Origin: Hyphomicrobium sp. 12-62-95
Lineage (GTDB): Bacteria; Pseudomonadota; Alphaproteobacteria; Rhizobiales; Hyphomicrobiaceae
Assembly (NCBI GenBank): GCA_002279935.1
Contig: NCCZ01000011.1
Coordinates: forward strand, 62,001 to 126,000
Reading direction: 5' to 3'
Length of the DNA stretch: 64,000 bases
A program made the position numbers and the translations under genes. Below, in pieces: positions 36,221 to 47,581 of this stretch (position 1 is the first letter of the stretch; the number at the start of each line of letters is the position of its first letter). Below the pieces are notes generated by a model. That model ran no database searches. It worked only from the letters and a program-made list of their open reading frames with translations, and was not told the DNA's origin.

Positions 36221-37252
36221 GTGAGGGTCGTTCGAGTTTTGGCCATTCTAGCCATCGCGCTGCACGCCGGGCCGGCGCAGGCCACGGACCGTTCTCAATT
36301 GAGGGATCGCTGCTGGTCGCCCGCGCTATTGTCGGGAACGCTGGAGGAGAAGAAGATTACGAAGGGCGTGCGCACGTTCGATGCGCCCCTGCCCGCGATG
36401 ACGCTGACACCGTTTGCGCCCGTTCCAAAAGAGTGGCGCGGGGCTATCCGGCGGGTGAAGCTGCCGCCGGGCAAAAAGCTCGTCGCGCTCACGTTCGACA
36501 TGTGCGAAACGCCGGGGCAAGTGACGGGATACGATGCGGCGCTTGTCGATTATCTGCGTGCGAATGGGATCAAGGCCACATTCTTTTCTGGCGGCAAGTG
36601 GATGCGCTCGCATGCGGAGCGGACGCAACAGTTGATGGCCGACCCGCTGTTTGAAATGGCCAACCACGCCGAGGCGCACCGTAATCTCCGGCTTTTATCC
36701 GGCAATGCTCTGAGCGAGGAAATCGAGGGCCCGCAACGGTCGTACGAAGTGCAGCGCGCAGCGCTTGGCGCTCGTGCGTGCGTGAAGGACGATCCGGCGT
36801 TTTTGTCGATCCCGCCGCGCATGGGACTTTTTCGCTTTCCGTTCGGGGCCTGCAATCAGGCGTCGCTCGACGCGGTCAACGATGCGGGATTGCTGGCCAT
36901 TCAATGGGATTTGTCGACGGGTGATCCGGTGCCGGCGCAATCGGCGCAGGCGATTGCCGACGCCATGCTGCGCGCCAAGCCCGGCGCCATCATCATCGGG
37001 CACAGCAATGGGCGCGGGTTCAATACTGCGGAAGGGTTGGCGATCGCCATTCCGCAGATGAAGGCGAAGGGATACGAATTCGTCACCGTCTCGGAGCTTC
37101 TCGCCCAAGGAACGCCCGAAATCTCAGCCACGTGCTACGACACGCGCCCGGGAGACACGGACAAGTACGACACGTTCTTCAAGCCGCGTCCGGCCCAAGT
37201 TGAGCATAAGCCTGCGGAGAAGACGGATGAGTCAATCGCCCCTGCCCGTTGA
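36221..37252 (+). CDS. Polysaccharide deacetylase family protein
   Basis: 343 residues with a signal peptide (VLAILAIALHAGPAQA) and a NodB-type catalytic core: ALTFDMCETPGQ supplies the first aspartate, NHAEAHRNL the metal histidines. FRFPFGACNQASLDAV and IIIGHSNGRGFNT follow as later motifs. It would remove acetyl groups from an exported or cell-wall glycan. GTG at 36221 with AAGGGG six bases before is the probable start. It is coupled at its 3' end to the GNAT gene, overlapping by 26 bp. Confidence 0.88.
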   Translation: MRVVRVLAILAIALHAGPAQATDRSQLRDRCWSPALLSGTLEEKKITKGVRTFDAPLPAMTLTPFAPVPKEWRGAIRRVKLPPGKKLVALTFDMCETPGQVTGYDAALVDYLRANGIKATFFSGGKWMRSHAERTQQLMADPLFEMANHAEAHRNLRLLSGNALSEEIEGPQRSYEVQRAALGARACVKDDPAFLSIPPRMGLFRFPFGACNQASLDAVNDAGLLAIQWDLSTGDPVPAQSAQAIADAMLRAKPGAIIIGHSNGRGFNTAEGLAIAIPQMKAKGYEFVTVSELLAQGTPEISATCYDTRPGDTDKYDTFFKPRPAQVEHKPAEKTDESIAPAR

Positions 37253-37742
37253 ACGCTACGAGACCGACTTCTTCGGAGATGGGAAGGGCGCGTTGACATT
37301 GCGTCCCCTGCCGCCGGGCGAGCCGCAGAAGCTTGGACCGCTGTTTGCAGCGATCGATCCCTGGGCGAGGCTTGGCTATCCGGCGGATGCGCTGACGGCG
37401 TATTTCGGCACACTGGAGAAGAGCGCACCGCGTTACGCGATCATGGTGGGCAACGAGGTGGCCGGCGCGGCGGGCGTGCGGCTCAATTGGCTGCGTGGGC
37501 CCTACGTGCAGTTTCTCGGTATTCTGCCGCAATACCAGAAGCGCAAGCTCGGCCAAATGTTCCTGGGGTGGCTGGCGCAAGAAGCCAGGCGGCATGGCGA
37601 GAAGAACGTCTGGGTGTTGGCTTCCACATTCAACGAGGATGCGCTGCGATTTTATGCGGCGAACGGGTTTGAGCGGACGGGCGAGATCTCCGATCTGGTG
37701 GCGCCGGGAACGGCGGAAGTGCTCCTGCGGCGGCGGCTTTAA
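37227..37742 (+). CDS. GNAT family N-acetyltransferase
   Basis: 171 residues. The acetyl-CoA binding region is visible as VQFLGILPQYQKRKLGQMFLGWLAQEARRHG, and the C-terminal strand and helix as VLASTFNEDALRFYAANGFERTGEI. The substrate is unknown. GGAGAAG lies before the ATG at 37227, inside the last codons of the deacetylase gene, so coupled translation is likely. Confidence 0.9.
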   Translation: MSQSPLPVERYETDFFGDGKGALTLRPLPPGEPQKLGPLFAAIDPWARLGYPADALTAYFGTLEKSAPRYAIMVGNEVAGAAGVRLNWLRGPYVQFLGILPQYQKRKLGQMFLGWLAQEARRHGEKNVWVLASTFNEDALRFYAANGFERTGEISDLVAPGTAEVLLRRRL

Positions 37743-38160
37743 GGCGCGCGGTTGGTTTCAGGCCCCTCTTCACGATAATTCGTTGCGGCACTGCGAAAGG
37801 GACGCTGGCCGCGCTGACGCGACGCGGCCGGGGGAGTTTGGCGACTTCGATTGCGTCTGAGTTGCGGGCGGCCAATGGCCTCGAATGGCAGACTTTCGGC
37901 TGGTTCGGCGCGCGACGTCCGGCCGTCACCCAAACGGGACGGCTTTACGCTTCCGTTTTGATCCTACGCAGTTTCGCGGATGGGCCGATGCACGAGCACG
38001 GTGCAGTGCAAAAACGTTTTCAGTTGCGCGCCGGGGAATTGGATCATTAACGTTGCGACAGACAGACCTCGCCGTCTGAAGAAGAAAAAAAGCAGGGGTT
38101 TTGGAACAAGCGGATTGAACCGCACGTTCTGATCTCACGGCCAACGTCTAGGGAGGCACT
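37743..38160. other. Gene-free stretch
   Basis: 418 bp between the GNAT gene and a 27-codon reading frame. No reading frame here has a ribosome-binding site and family similarity. A GGCCGCGC/GCGCGGCC-type inverted repeat near 37808-37835 and an A-rich run (GAAGAAGAAAAAAAG near 38080-38094) are the only notable features. It may hold a promoter for the small gene. Confidence 0.5.
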
Positions 38161-38244
38161 ATGGGCATCGCGACACAGCTCAATATCCTGGCCGCTTGCA
38201 CATCGTTTGCGTTTATCGCGGCCATCTGCTTGGGCTACGTCTGA
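38161..38244 (+). CDS. 27-residue hydrophobic small protein
   Basis: A short frame, MGIATQLNILAACTSFAF and a further hydrophobic stretch ending LGYV, most of which would form one membrane helix. GGGAGG lies 4 bases before the ATG, and a strong terminator follows 47 bp after the stop, so the unit looks like a real transcript. Function unknown. Confidence 0.55.
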   Translation: MGIATQLNILAACTSFAFIAAICLGYV

Positions 38245-38290
38245 CGCGCTAATTGCGCGCGGACGCAAGCCTAACGACGCCCAATAAAGA

Positions 38291-38328
38291 AAAGCGCGGG
38301 AAGCCCTCTTCCCGCGCTTTTCATTTGA
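38291..38328. terminator. Bidirectional Rho-independent terminator
   Basis: AAAGCGCGGGAAG (38291-38303) pairs perfectly with CTTCCCGCGCTTT (38308-38320) around a CCCT loop and is followed by TCATTT. It separates the small gene from the minus-strand membrane-protein gene. Confidence 0.9.
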
Positions 38329-38347
38329 TCTGCCGATTTGCGTGCAA

Positions 38348-38692
38348 CTAGCGCTTGGCGAAGTAGCCGAGAACCGCACCGATAATGACGGCCCAGCGGT
38401 CGGGCACCTTGCTCCAGGGAAGATCGGGCACGAGCGGCGGCACAAATGTCCAGATGGCGGCGAAGATGAGCGCGAGCACCAGCGTGGCCGACAGCGTTGC
38501 GCTCGACGGCGTCGACACATCCTTGATGACTTGAGCACCGATGACGCCGATCAGAAAGACGATGACCGAAACGACAACGGCGTAGACGAAGATCGATAGA
38601 TCGCCCTTGATCGGGATATATCCCATCACGGTCTGGCCGATGAAGTATGCGCCTACGACCTGCAAAAGTAGCAGCACCAAACGTCCGAGCAT
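38348..38692 (-). CDS. Hypothetical membrane protein
   Basis: 114 residues with about four hydrophobic segments (LVLLLLQVVGAYFIGQTVMGYI, FVYAVVVSVIVFLIGVIGAQVI, SATLVLALIFAAIWTFVPP, WAVIIGAVLGYFA). GGGGGA five bases before the ATG at 38692 fixes the start, although ATG 38704 also fits. The family is not recognised. It lies 3' of the methionine synthase gene on the same strand. Confidence 0.75.
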   Translation of the reverse strand: MLGRLVLLLLQVVGAYFIGQTVMGYIPIKGDLSIFVYAVVVSVIVFLIGVIGAQVIKDVSTPSSATLSATLVLALIFAAIWTFVPPLVPDLPWSKVPDRWAVIIGAVLGYFAKR

Positions 38693-38835
38693 GTGTTCCC
38701 CCATTGTGTGGGCGACTAACCCGACCCGAGTCGCCCGCATGTGCTCGCGGACGCTAACACGCGTTTTATGACGGGCAAACAACGCCGTTTTCCCGTCAGC
38801 GGAGAAACCGGTTTTCGTGGCCGGAGAAGAGACTT

Positions 38836-41482
<2,647 letters not shown>

Positions 41483-41492
41483 TCTGGATTTC

Positions 41493-41900
41493 CTACTTCT
41501 TTGACCGAAAACGGTGGAGTTGCAGAGGCCGAACCTCGGCGATGCGTTCGAAATCCACGTCGTCGTGGATGAGCGTTAGATCGTTTTGGATTGCTGTGTG
41601 TGCGATCAGGCAGTCGAAGACATTCATGAGCGTAATGCCGCGGCGGCGCAGATCAAAAACGATCTGGGCGCTCTCGCTCCAGGCTGATTGCGGCACATCG
41701 AGCAACGTTTCGGCTGCCAGCAGGCGGCGCAGGCGCGACAATTCTTTCTCATCGCGCGCACCGTTCAGAAGTTCGAATTCTGTCATCCGCGATAGCGCGA
41801 CGGGCCCCCCGTCAACGAGTTGATCGTAGCGCTCCGCAACGCGGCCGGTGTTGTCCCGCAAAAGATGGATGAGTGCGGAGGTATCAACGAGAAAAGTCAC
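41493..41900 (-). CDS. vapC: VapC-type PIN-domain toxin
   Basis: 135 residues. PIN-domain acids: Asp in [12 protein letters not shown], Glu in [10 protein letters not shown], Asp in [11 protein letters not shown] and the final HDDVDFE. PIN toxins are ribonucleases, neutralised by the antitoxin. The start is GTG at 41900, overlapping the antitoxin's 3' end by 17 bp, typical for vapBC. The gene lies between the two halves of metH and is 10 bp from the second half. Confidence 0.9.
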   Translation of the reverse strand: MTFLVDTSALIHLLRDNTGRVAERYDQLVDGGPVALSRMTEFELLNGARDEKELSRLRRLLAAETLLDVPQSAWSESAQIVFDLRRRGITLMNVFDCLIAHTAIQNDLTLIHDDVDFERIAEVRPLQLHRFRSKK

Positions 41901-42105
41901 GGCCGCGCCTCTGTTTGACGGGATCAAATCCCTCGGCAAATTCGAACTGACCGGCATATCGCGAGAGTGACCTGGCCCGCGCCTTTTCGGAACTGACAAA
42001 GGATTCCAGAGCCTTTTTCACGGCTTCGCGCTTGGTCGTCACGCCGGCAATTCTCATGGCTTCGTCGACCAGTTCATCGTCTAGATCAATATTCGTGCGT
42101 CCCAT
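41884..42105 (-). CDS. vapB: VapB-type antitoxin
   Basis: 73 residues with a ribbon-helix-helix-like N-terminus (RTNIDLDDELVDEAMRIAGVTTKREAVKKAL) and a C-terminal toxin-binding part. Antitoxins of this type also repress their own operon. Start ATG at 42105, with ATG at 42117 as an alternative. A perfect palindrome lies 30 bp upstream as likely operator. Confidence 0.9.
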   Translation of the reverse strand: MGRTNIDLDDELVDEAMRIAGVTTKREAVKKALESFVSSEKARARSLSRYAGQFEFAEGFDPVKQRRGRDFSR

Positions 42106-42134
42106 GGGCTCTTTCATTCGTTGGTGTATAATGG

Positions 42135-42151
42135 ATGTGTATCATACACAT
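42135..42151 (-). promoter_or_regulatory. Palindromic vapBC operator
   Basis: ATGTGTAT-C-ATACACAT (17 bp) is a perfect inverted repeat with one central base, and a partial extra arm (GGTGTATAAT) follows to its left. It sits between the metH homocysteine-domain stop and vapB, the position expected for VapBC autorepression. Confidence 0.75.
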
Positions 42152-42160
42152 TTGGCGACG

Positions 42161-43222
42161 TCACCCGCCGACGAAGGGCTCGAGGCCGGAGAGGCGCATT
42201 TTGGGGGTGAGCTTGGTGACCTTGCGCGGGGGATAGGCTTTCACGTGCTCGGCGATGTGGGCAATGTGGTCGGGCGTGGAGCCGCAGCAGCCGCCCATGA
42301 TGTTGATGAGGCCGTCTTTCGCCCAGGGTTCGGTTTTGCAGGCCATGTCGTCGGGCGTCTCGTCGTATTCGCCCATGGCATTGGGGAGGCCGGCGTTGGG
42401 ATAGGCGGAGATGCGGCACTCGGCGACTTGGGCGAGTTCGGCGATGTAGGGGCGCATCAGTTCCGCACCCAGCGCGCAGTTGAGGCCGACGGAGAACGGC
42501 TTCAGGTGGCGCATGGAGTAATAGAAGGCTTCCGCCGTCTGGCCGGAGAGCGTGCGGCCCGAGCGGTCGGTGATGGTGCCCGACAGCATGATCGGGAGTT
42601 CGAGATCGAGTTCGTCGAAGACGTCGAGGGTCGCGAAGCCCGCGGCCTTGGCGTTCAACGTATCGAAGATGGTTTCGATCAAGATGATGTCGGAGCCGCC
42701 CTTGACGAGTGCGCGGACCTGCTCGGTGTAGGCTTCGCGCAGTTCGTCGAACGACGTGTTGCGAAAGCCGGGGTCGTTCACCTGCGGGGAGATCGACGCG
42801 GTGCGGTTCGTCGGGCCGACGGCGCCGGCGACGAAGCGGGGCTTGTCCGGCGTCAGCTTGTTGTATTTATCGCAGGCGGCTCGGGCGAGCTTGGCGGCCT
42901 CAAAGTTGATCTCATACGCGAGCGCTTCCATGCCGTAGTCGGCCATGGAGATCACCTGCGCGTTAAACGTGTTGGTCTCGATGATATCGGCGCCGGCGGC
43001 GAGATATTGCTCGTGGATGTCCTGGATGATCTTCGGCTGGGTGAGCACGAGGAGATCGTTGTTGCCCTTCACGTCGCGCGACCAGTCAGCGAAGCGCGGC
43101 CCGCGATAGTCGGCTTCCTCCAGCTTATGGCGCTGGATCATGGTGCCCATGGCGCCATCGATGATGAGGATGCGCTCGGAGGCGGCCTTTTCGAGGGCGG
43201 CGTAGCTAGGGAGGCGCTTCAT
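42161..43222 (-). CDS. metH: Homocysteine S-methyltransferase domain of methionine synthase (separate chain)
   Basis: 353 residues corresponding to the N-terminal module of Met[21 protein letters not shown], then [16 protein letters not shown], and the zinc cysteines in [12 protein letters not shown] and the C-terminal [12 protein letters not shown]. It transfers the methyl group to homocysteine. In some Hyphomicrobiales MetH is split into this chain and a second chain; here VapBC lies between them. The start at 43222 is preferred over a TTG at 43237. It follows metF by about 110 bp, a gap with a large hairpin. Confidence 0.92.
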   Translation of the reverse strand: MKRLPSYAALEKAASERILIIDGAMGTMIQRHKLEEADYRGPRFADWSRDVKGNNDLLVLTQPKIIQDIHEQYLAAGADIIETNTFNAQVISMADYGMEALAYEINFEAAKLARAACDKYNKLTPDKPRFVAGAVGPTNRTASISPQVNDPGFRNTSFDELREAYTEQVRALVKGGSDIILIETIFDTLNAKAAGFATLDVFDELDLELPIMLSGTITDRSGRTLSGQTAEAFYYSMRHLKPFSVGLNCALGAELMRPYIAELAQVAECRISAYPNAGLPNAMGEYDETPDDMACKTEPWAKDGLINIMGGCCGSTPDHIAHIAEHVKAYPPRKVTKLTPKMRLSGLEPFVGG

Positions 43223-43289
43223 TGTTGAAACTTTCAATGCAAGTTTGGAGCGTGTGATGCTGCGGTGGGGATGCTGCCCCTCACCCCAT

Positions 43290-43321
43290 CCCTCTCCCCA
43301 TCGAGGTCGATGGGGAGAGGG
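43290..43321. repeat. Large inverted repeat between metF and metH
   Basis: CCCTCTCCCCATCGA (43290-43304) pairs with TCGATGGGGAGAGGG (43307-43321), a 15-bp stem with a 2-base loop. A further CCCCTCACCCCATC stands to the left. It resembles dispersed REP-like units of Hyphomicrobiales. On the plus strand a T-rich run follows, on the minus (operon) strand none does, so it is unlikely to stop metF-metH transcription. Confidence 0.72.
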
Positions 43322-43330
43322 GGTCTTTTC

Positions 43331-44260
43331 TTACGCGATCATGATGCGGCGGTCTTCGAGGGGGGCGGTGTGGAGGGGGCGTAACCCAAGCAAGTGGCAG
43401 ATCGCATAGACGAGATCGGGGCGGTTGAGTGAGTAGAAGTGGAAGGACTTGATGCCTTCGTCGACGAGCTGCATGACCTGTTCGGTTGCGACCGCGGAGG
43501 CGACCATCTTGGTCGTCTCGGGATCGTTATCGAGGCCTTCAAAGCGGCGGGCGAGCCAAGCCGGTACGGTCGCGCCAGCGCGGACGGCGAAGCCCGCAAC
43601 CTGACGGAAATTGTGGATCGGCACGATGCCCGGCGTGATCGGTACCCAGATGCCGGCGGCACGGGCGCGTTCGAGGAAGCGCAGGTAGTGTGCGTTATCG
43701 AAGCCGAATTGCGTGATGATGCGGTCGGCGCCGGCATCGACCTTGGCTTTGAGATTGTCCATGTCGGCCTGGAGCGTCTGGCTCTCGGGATGCTTTTCGG
43801 GATAGCCGGCCACCGAGATCTCGAAGTTGGCGATCTTTTTCAGGCCGGCGACGAGTTCGGCCGCGTTCACATAACCGCCGGGATGGGGTTCGTACTTCTG
43901 ACCAGCGCCGGATGCGGGATCGCCGCGCAGGGCCACGATGTGGCGGACGCCCGCATTCCAATAGGCTTGCGCGACGGCGTTGACTTCCTCGCGGGTGGCA
44001 TCGACGCAGGTGAGATGGGCGGCGGGGCGGAGTGCCGTTTCCTTGACGATGCGCTCGACGGTGGCGTGCGTGCGCTCGCGCGTCGTGCCGCCGGCGCCAT
44101 AGGTGACGGAGACGAATTCAGGGGCGAGCGGGGCTAAGCGATTGATCGCGGTCCACAGCTGCTCTTCCATCTTTTCCGTCTTGGGCGGAAAGAATTCGAA
44201 CGAGACGCCGATTTCGCCGGCGCCCAATAGGCGGCTTTTGCGTTCCTTGCCCTCGACCAT
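43331..44260 (-). CDS. metF: 5,10-Methylenetetrahydrofolate reductase
   Basis: Supplies 5-methyl-tetrahydrofolate for MetH. It has 309 residues of the bacterial MTHFR barrel with FAD: GVSFEFFPPKTEKMEEQLW, then EFVSVTYGAGGTTRERTH, HLTCVDATREEV and the QFGFDNAHYLRFLERARAAG part. The start overlaps the stop of the upstream ArsR-methyltransferase gene as TGATG, so translation is coupled and the two are one operon with metH. Confidence 0.97.
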   Translation of the reverse strand: MVEGKERKSRLLGAGEIGVSFEFFPPKTEKMEEQLWTAINRLAPLAPEFVSVTYGAGGTTRERTHATVERIVKETALRPAAHLTCVDATREEVNAVAQAYWNAGVRHIVALRGDPASGAGQKYEPHPGGYVNAAELVAGLKKIANFEISVAGYPEKHPESQTLQADMDNLKAKVDAGADRIITQFGFDNAHYLRFLERARAAGIWVPITPGIVPIHNFRQVAGFAVRAGATVPAWLARRFEGLDNDPETTKMVASAVATEQVMQLVDEGIKSFHFYSLNRPDLVYAICHLLGLRPLHTAPLEDRRIMIA

Positions 44261-45321
44261 CAGCGGGCCTCCTCGATGTGGCGGGACGCGATGCCCGCTT
44301 TTTTGGTTGCGTTCGAAATCGTGGCTGCGGGCCGCTCGGCGACCCAGAGCGAAACCGTGAGCGCCGGCTGGTCCGAACCGCCTTCGCGGCTCAGGAGTTC
44401 AGTGCGCTTTAGGTCGAGACCGGCGGCAGCCGTCCATTGCGCGACCTGATCGGCGGCGAGACCCAGACGCTTATGGGCGTGTTCCTCGCGCAGGAATTCC
44501 AGATCGTGCGGGGCGAAGTCGACGATCAGGAGCTTACCACCCGGCGACAGGATGCGCGCGGCTTCGGAGATCGCGGCACCGGGTTCGGCGAGGAAGTGAA
44601 GCACCTGATGCATGATCACGGCATCCGCGACGCCGTCCTGCAGGGTGAGATCGTAGAGGTCGCCATGGCGAACTTCGGTGTTGCGGTGTCCGGCGGCGGA
44701 GAGCTTGCTTTCGGCGTAGGCCAGCATCGACTGATTGAGGTCGAAGCCGATGCCGCGCTCGTAGCGGCCGGAGAAGAGATCGAGGATGCGGCCGGTGCCC
44801 GTGCCCAGATCCACGAACAGGCGGAAGGGCCCGTTACCGAGTGCTGTGAGCATCGCTTTTTCGACGGCGGCTTCGGGGACGTAGAGGCTGCGGATGCTGT
44901 CCCAGTCGGCGGCGTGGGTTTTGAAGTAGGCCTGGGCGGATTGCTCTCGATCGCGCTTTAAAGCTTCGAGGCGGTCGCGGTCGCGACGGGCTTGGGCGTC
45001 GCTGCCTTCGACGGCGGCGATCAGCCGGCGGGCGAGATGGCCGCCGGCGGTGCGGTCGGAGACGTGGAAATAGACCCAGCTGCCGTCGCGGAAGCGCTCG
45101 ATGAGGCCGGCTTCGGTGAGGAGCTTCAGGTGCCGGGACAGGCGGGGCTGGCTCTGGCCGAGGATCTGGGTGAGGTCCTTGACCGAGAGTTCGCTGCGCG
45201 AGAGCAGGAGCAGGATGCGCAGGCGCGTCGGCTCGGCAGCGGCCTTGAGGGCTGCGACGAGGTCGGACATGGGGAGCGCTTCGGTCACCTGGATCTCCGG
45301 GGCGGCATTCCGGAGAGACAT
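44260..45321 (-). CDS. ArsR-family regulator fused to a SAM-dependent methyltransferase
   Basis: 353 residues. The N-terminal winged helix (KAAAEPTRLRILLLLSRSELSVKDLTQILGQSQPRLSRHLKLLTEAGLIERFRDGSW) joins a class I methyltransferase domain, SAM motif VDLGTGTGRILDLFSG. Family members with this fusion sit in front of methionine-cycle genes and probably sense SAM or SAH. The ATG at 45321 lies within a palindrome with no ribosome-binding site; 45270 (MSDLVAAL) is an alternative. It is the first gene of the operon with metF and metH. Confidence 0.9.
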   Translation of the reverse strand: MSLRNAAPEIQVTEALPMSDLVAALKAAAEPTRLRILLLLSRSELSVKDLTQILGQSQPRLSRHLKLLTEAGLIERFRDGSWVYFHVSDRTAGGHLARRLIAAVEGSDAQARRDRDRLEALKRDREQSAQAYFKTHAADWDSIRSLYVPEAAVEKAMLTALGNGPFRLFVDLGTGTGRILDLFSGRYERGIGFDLNQSMLAYAESKLSAAGHRNTEVRHGDLYDLTLQDGVADAVIMHQVLHFLAEPGAAISEAARILSPGGKLLIVDFAPHDLEFLREEHAHKRLGLAADQVAQWTAAAGLDLKRTELLSREGGSDQPALTVSLWVAERPAATISNATKKAGIASRHIEEAR

Positions 45322-45338
45322 AAAGATATGTTTATGTC
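45317..45338 (-). promoter_or_regulatory. Palindromic operator at the ArsR-metF-metH start
   Basis: CATAAA and TTTATG half-sites separated by six bases form the core of a 22-bp palindrome that is symmetric except for one base pair of positions. It overlaps the likely start codon of the ArsR-methyltransferase gene and faces the divergent gene at 45474. The core AAGATAT resembles sites of ArsR-family SAH/methionine regulators, so autoregulation is likely. Confidence 0.72.
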
Positions 45339-45473
45339 CGTCAAGGACAAAGTTGGGCCGGGGGCGAATGTCCCACCGGGAACAGCATTCGGACACACCT
45401 TAACCCAGCATCAAGATTACCAAAGCTAATGTTGCGGCTGCTTCCCATCCGCCCTGTTTTCCGGAGCTTTTCC

Positions 45474-46073
45474 ATGCGCCTTTCAGCGATCGACCGCATG
45501 ACGCCGTCGATGCCTGATTTTGCCGATTTGCACGTCACCATCGAACAGCTGCCGGCCCGCCGGACGACTGGCATTCTCCTCGGCGTTCTTTTGCTGTTCG
45601 CCGCGGCCCTGCTGTCTCCGTTCTACATGATTGCGACGACGGCGTTGGCCGATCAGGCGCTGCGGGACGCGGTGTCGACGCGGCCGGTCGCATCGCTGCA
45701 AATTCTCACTGGGCTCGCATTTTGGCTCGTACTGCTTGGTTTTCCGATCTATCGCCTGCTCAACACGTTGACCCGTAGCCGCACCATCGAAATGGCCGAT
45801 GGGCGCGTCACCGTTGTCGACCGGGCGTTTGGGCAGGCCACATCCTGGTCGGCCCCCATGACTGAGTTTCTGGGTATCGCGCCGTTTCTGAGGGCGTCGC
45901 TGTCGGGCGTGCGGCATGAACTGGTGCTCGTGCATCCAGATCGTTCGCGGTCACTGCTGATCGCCATGGCGCCGCGGCTGATGCAGTCTGAGGTGGATCA
46001 GGTTGGCGGTGCTCTTGGCTTGCCGGAATTGGCACCGCAAATGCTCCGTCAACGTCCGCTTTCAGCGGCATGA
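45474..46073 (+). CDS. Hypothetical membrane protein with two helices
   Basis: 199 residues: polar N-terminus, a membrane helix (TGILLGVLLLFAAALLSPFYMIA), a loop, a second helix (LQILTGLAFWLVLLGFPIYRLL), and a soluble C-terminal half. GGAG seven bases before the ATG at 45474 marks the start. The half starting TLTRSRTIEMADGRVTVVDRAFGQATSWSAP resembles a PH-like strand set. It is transcribed divergently from the methionine operon and its promoter shares the palindrome. Function unknown. Confidence 0.7.
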   Translation: MRLSAIDRMTPSMPDFADLHVTIEQLPARRTTGILLGVLLLFAAALLSPFYMIATTALADQALRDAVSTRPVASLQILTGLAFWLVLLGFPIYRLLNTLTRSRTIEMADGRVTVVDRAFGQATSWSAPMTEFLGIAPFLRASLSGVRHELVLVHPDRSRSLLIAMAPRLMQSEVDQVGGALGLPELAPQMLRQRPLSAA

Positions 46074-46232
46074 AACGGGGTGGCCGGGCCCCGTGCCGCT
46101 TGGCATCCGTGCGAGCATTTGACGGGATCGCCGCAGAGTGGTGTAGGTTCTTCCAGCGAGCCCACAAGGCCACCGCCGTGCCGCATTCGGGCGTCATGGT
46201 TTTGGGGATGCCAACGCCCTCGCGGGTCAGAC

Positions 46233-46826
46233 ATGAGTACTTCTGAGATGCACATTTCGTTTCGTCAGCCGGCTGGATTGCGCACGCTGCTCACCTGCGC
46301 CGCACTTGTTCTGACGGCATTGCCGGCCTGGGCCGAGACACCGGCTGCTTACATGCAGCGGGTTGCCAATGAATTGGTTTCTGCGTCGCGATCGAGTTCG
46401 GCCACATCTTTCCAAACCGCACTGCGCAGCCATGCGGATCTCCCCTCGATCGGACTCTCCGCGCTCGGCTCTTACGCCAACCGTCTCGCGAAGGCGGACC
46501 GGCCGGCCTACTACACCGGCATGGTGAATTGGATCGCGCGTTATGCGGCCAAGGAATCGCCGAAGTATCCGGTCGCCAAGGCGGTCGTCGTCGGACAGTC
46601 CGCGGGGACAGGCGGCATCACGTATGTCGATACGGCCGTGACGCTTCGGAATGGCTCGGCTTATGATGTGCGCTGGACCATTGTGCGGCGCGGCAGCACG
46701 TACAAAGTGCGGGAAGCTGAAATCCTGATGTTCCAGATGACGACGGTGCTCGGCAATCTGTTCCAGGATTACATCAGCAAGAACCAGGACAATCCGCGCG
46801 CACTCGTGGCCGCGCTCAATCAGTGA
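46233..46826 (+). CDS. MlaC/Ttg2D-type ABC transporter accessory protein
   Basis: 197 residues with a signal peptide (TLLTCAALVLTALPAWA) and the MlaC fold: YMQRVANELVSASRSSSATSFQTALRSHADLPSIGLSALGSY, ending FQMTTVLGNLFQDYISKN. MlaC carries phospholipids in the periplasm, but no mla transporter genes are near, so the cargo and partner are open. The start at 46233 gives the signal peptide directly. A terminator follows. Confidence 0.8.
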   Translation: MSTSEMHISFRQPAGLRTLLTCAALVLTALPAWAETPAAYMQRVANELVSASRSSSATSFQTALRSHADLPSIGLSALGSYANRLAKADRPAYYTGMVNWIARYAAKESPKYPVAKAVVVGQSAGTGGITYVDTAVTLRNGSAYDVRWTIVRRGSTYKVREAEILMFQMTTVLGNLFQDYISKNQDNPRALVAALNQ

Positions 46827-46853
46827 CGCCGCAGTGATTGACGGTGCAAAAAA

Positions 46854-46880
46854 GGCCGCCCGGTGGGGCGGCCTTTTTCT
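46854..46880. terminator. Bidirectional Rho-independent terminator
   Basis: GGCCGCC (46854-46860) pairs with GGCGGCC (46867-46873), preceded by AAAAAA and followed by TTTTTCTTTT, so it can act on both strands. It separates the MlaC-like gene from the convergent amidase-like gene. Confidence 0.92.
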
Positions 46881-46901
46881 TTTGCCGGGTGATGCTTGAA
46901 A

Positions 46902-47369
46902 TTAGATGCGGAAGATGGCGCCAGAGACGGAACGGGCGCGGGTGCGGACGGCCCCACCATCATTACCGGACTTGACGATCCACTTGCCGTTCTCGGCGCG
47001 GCCCACGATCATGCCAACGTGGTGACGCCAGACGACGACGGCGCCGACCTGCGGGCCCGACGGCGAACCATACTTGCGCCAGTTCCAAGCCAGATTGTAT
47101 TCCGGACCGCCGCCCTTCTGCGTGCGCATCCACCACCCGCACCACCGGCCGGGACGCGGACCAACGCCGGACGAGCGCGGTGCGCGTTCGACGCTTTGGA
47201 CGTAACGCTGCTGACGGGCCTTCTTGCGCGCCGAGCTGCGTGAAGGCTGACCGGCTTCGGTCTGCTGCCAGCCTTGTGATTGGCTGGGATCATAGGGACG
47301 GGCTTCGGCCGTCGAGACGACGGCCATGCCGGCTAAAACCGCGAGTGCGGCAGAGAAAATTTTGCTCAT
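46902..47369 (-). CDS. Exported CHAP/NlpC-like cysteine hydrolase
   Basis: 155 residues with a signal peptide (FSAALAVLAGMAVVSTAEA), a basic linker, and a compact C-terminal domain containing RWCGWWM (candidate catalytic cysteine), a GPQVGAVVVWRHHVGMIVG segment with a candidate histidine, and a final GAVRTRARS strand. The layout fits CHAP or NlpC/P60 amidases that act on peptidoglycan. The third catalytic residue is not certain. Confidence 0.78.
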   Translation of the reverse strand: MSKIFSAALAVLAGMAVVSTAEARPYDPSQSQGWQQTEAGQPSRSSARKKARQQRYVQSVERAPRSSGVGPRPGRWCGWWMRTQKGGGPEYNLAWNWRKYGSPSGPQVGAVVVWRHHVGMIVGRAENGKWIVKSGNDGGAVRTRARSVSGAIFRI

Positions 47370-47581
47370 GGATCAGGTCCTGTTTTTCCGGTTGCTCTGA
47401 TGGGCCTTTAGCGCCGCAGCAATGCGGCAGAAGAAAGATGAGCAAAACCCAGGAAGTCACAGACGCCGCAGGGCAATTCGACGCCTGCGGCGGGATGGAC
47501 CACACGCACACGTTTGGGCGTTGCCGAGCTTAAGGGCGCAACGCACTGAAATCATGGAGAGTTGAATAGTGTTGCTGTGTG

